A stretch of DNA of 51,075 nucleotides from an uncultured Archangium sp. Its GTDB lineage: Bacteria; Myxococcota; Myxococcia; Myxococcales; Myxococcaceae. Position numbers and translations under genes: made by a program. Where the stretch lies: NCBI GenBank assembly GCA_903905455.1, contig CAIVGN010000008.1, forward strand, positions 1-51,075, written 5' to 3'. The first letter of the stretch is position 1, and every line of letters begins with the position of its first letter. The notes beneath the pieces are model-generated. The model was not told the DNA's origin and searched no databases. It saw only the letters and a program-made list of their open reading frames with translations. Below are positions 49,840 to 51,075 of the stretch, in pieces.

Positions 49840-51075
49840 AGCGCGCATCGTGGTGGCTGGTCCTGGTGTCCTTCGCGGCGCTGTCGGGTTGCCAGGTGGC
49901 CCAGCTCCCCGAGGCCACCTTTCAGTGCGAGGCCGACCGCTCGTGCCAACAGGAAGGCTTCGTCTGCGGGAGTGACGGGCTGTGCCGCGCGCGGACCGAT
50001 GCAGGGACCGGTGACGCGGGCGTCGACGCAGGCCTGGTGGATGCGGGGCTCCCCGACGCGGGCTTCCCCGATGCGGGTGTCGAGGACGCGGGCTCGGATG
50101 CAGGCGTCGACGATGCAGGCTTCGATGCGGGCGTCGTGGATGCGGGCGTCGTGGATGCGGGCATCGTGGATGCGGGCGTCGTGGATGCGGGCGTCGTGGA
50201 TGCAGGCATCGATGCAGGTGTCGACGCGGGCTGCGTGCCCACCGGCGCCATCGACGAGCCCGATTCGCTCGGTCTCGACGTCAACTGTGACGGCTTCGAC
50301 GGCGACCTGTCGCGCGCGGTCTTCGTGCATGCCGGCACGGGTGTCGACTCGAATGCGGGCACGCGGGCGGCTCCCTTGCTCACGCTGGGCGCGGCGCTGG
50401 CCACCGGCAAGCCGCAGATCTACCTCTCGACCGGTACCTTCGCGGGCAACCTCACGCTCACCGCGGCCGCGGCGCTCTTCGGCGGCTACGACGCGACCAA
50501 TGCGTGGGCCCGCACCTCGACGCGCTCGGTGATCAACGGCGCGCTGGTGGCCCAGCCCGTCGACGGGGGCCGGGTGGTGGTCGAGCTCCTCACGGTGAAC
50601 GCGGCGCAGCCCGTCGCCGCCGGCGCGGCCTCGGTCGCGTTGACGTTGCACGGCGCCGGCGCGGGTTCTCGCGTCGTCAGCTGCCGGCTCTCGGGCGGCC
50701 AAGGCGCCGATGGCGACCCCGGCGCTTCCGCGGCCGCGAGCGCGCCCGGCCTCAGCGGTCACGCGGGCGTCAGCGGCGAGCTCACCGCGGACGGTGGCGC
50801 GGGTGGGGCCGGCGTCGACTGCGGTGATGCAGGGTTCTCGCCCGCGGGCTTCTTCGGCGGCGGTGGCGCGGACACCACCAGCGGCCTCGGCTTCCCGGGT
50901 GAAGACGCGACGCTCGGCGGCCTCGGCGGCCTCGAGACGTTCTGCGACGGTGGCCCGTGCGTCGGGCTCGACGGTGGTGACGGCTTGCCGGGCGACGTGG
51001 GGGCCGTTTCGACGGCGCTCCCGGCGGACCCGGCGTCGGGCCTGGGGAGCGTGGTCGGCGGCCAGTGGGTCGGCG
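49836..51075 (+). CDS. Lipoprotein with Asp-Ala-Gly linker, 3' end outside window
   Basis: ATG 49836 overlaps the previous stop. The signal (KRASWWLVLVSFAALSGC, lipobox LSGC, Cys19) is followed by a Cys-rich piece (CEADRSC, GFVCGSDGLC) and a long (Asp-Ala-Gly-x-x) linker, typical of myxobacterial surface lipoproteins. The downstream part has SLGLDVNCDGFDGD (calcium-loop like) and AVFVHAGTGVDSNAGTRAAPLLTLGAAL, which resembles the start of a parallel beta-helix (pectate-lyase-like) domain, then Gly/Ala-rich repeats. It is open to the end of the window, so length is at least 413 residues. Binding at the surface is likely. Confidence 0.85.
   Translation, partial: MKRASWWLVLVSFAALSGCQVAQLPEATFQCEADRSCQQEGFVCGSDGLCRARTDAGTGDAGVDAGLVDAGLPDAGFPDAGVEDAGSDAGVDDAGFDAGVVDAGVVDAGIVDAGVVDAGVVDAGIDAGVDAGCVPTGAIDEPDSLGLDVNCDGFDGDLSRAVFVHAGTGVDSNAGTRAAPLLTLGAALATGKPQIYLSTGTFAGNLTLTAAAALFGGYDATNAWARTSTRSVINGALVAQPVDGGRVVVELLTVNAAQPVAAGAASVALTLHGAGAGSRVVSCRLSGGQGADGDPGASAAASAPGLSGHAGVSGELTADGGAGGAGVDCGDAGFSPAGFFGGGGADTTSGLGFPGEDATLGGLGGLETFCDGGPCVGLDGGDGLPGDVGAVSTALPADPASGLGSVVGGQWVG
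49998..50231 (+). repeat. Minisatellite-like repeat encoding the Asp-Ala-Gly linker
   Basis: GATGCGGGC-type units of 12-18 bases repeat about 18 times; in the core the 15-base unit GATGCGGGCGTCGTG occurs almost unchanged several times. The array encodes D-A-G-x-x. Copy number is likely variable. On the minus strand it remains open by chance. Confidence 0.85.

Noticed and set aside
50000-50240. Minus-strand DACI/HDAR repeat peptide
   Set aside because: It is the complement of the Asp-Ala-Gly linker repeat and not a gene.

Overview
The window is about 51 kb of very GC-rich DNA with dense, short-spaced genes, many ATGA/GTGA stop-start overlaps and many secreted lipoproteins. Several features point to a member of the Myxococcota: a sigma-70 factor resembling the Myxococcales-specific gmx1 group placed divergently from a Ser/Thr kinase with an anti-sigma-like zinc finger, Asp-Ala-Gly linker lipoproteins, a hybrid histidine kinase, a V4R/sigma-54 regulator, and many Cys-rich or repeat-rich surface proteins. 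This is inference from gene content; no rRNA or other taxonomic marker is present. I found no tRNA, rRNA, CRISPR array or intact transposase.

Layout. 0-10 kb: the end of a secreted protein, the sbcD-sbcC nuclease pair, a roughly 550-bp imperfect palindrome filling the gap after sbcC, a DUF2007-like zinc/membrane protein, phosphoglycerate mutase and a propeller-cytochrome c lipoprotein closed by a clear hairpin terminator. 10-17.4 kb: a TlpA-like thioredoxin coupled to a 53-residue DUF5989-like protein, a PG-binding/CHAP protein, a small methyltransferase, a truncated kinase remnant, a 5-repeat Cys-rich lipoprotein and several exported proteins of unknown function. 17.4-25.4 kb: a lipid-flavoured block (Mpo1-like, START-like, microprotein, fatty acid hydroxylase-like on the plus strand; Lgt-like, small anchored protein and HTTM-like protein on the minus strand; a radical SAM protein resembling tetraether lipid synthase, an esterase and a POT transporter on the plus strand). 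This is the most interesting part of the window.

25.4-36.2 kb: an O-methyltransferase, a queuosine-precursor transporter, a VapC/PIN remnant, a hybrid histidine kinase, then an apparent operon of pirin-like protein, MarR regulator and an EmrA-EmrB-TolC type tripartite efflux pump. 36.2-42.3 kb: the gmx1-like sigma factor and its divergent kinase, whose activation segment looks deleted, a discoidin-like lipoprotein, and an XylR_N/V4R/AAA+/Fis regulator. 42.3-51 kb: a minus-strand envelope or stress set (outer-membrane barrel, CsbD, lmo0937-type peptide, AsmA-like protein), a large carboxypeptidase-regulatory/PDZ protein, a GT22-like glycosyltransferase, and two exported proteins, the last running off the window.

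Start codons were reconsidered for many genes and the reasons are given in each entry. Functional names come from motifs read by eye; no database search was made, so family assignments of poorly conserved proteins carry lower confidence.
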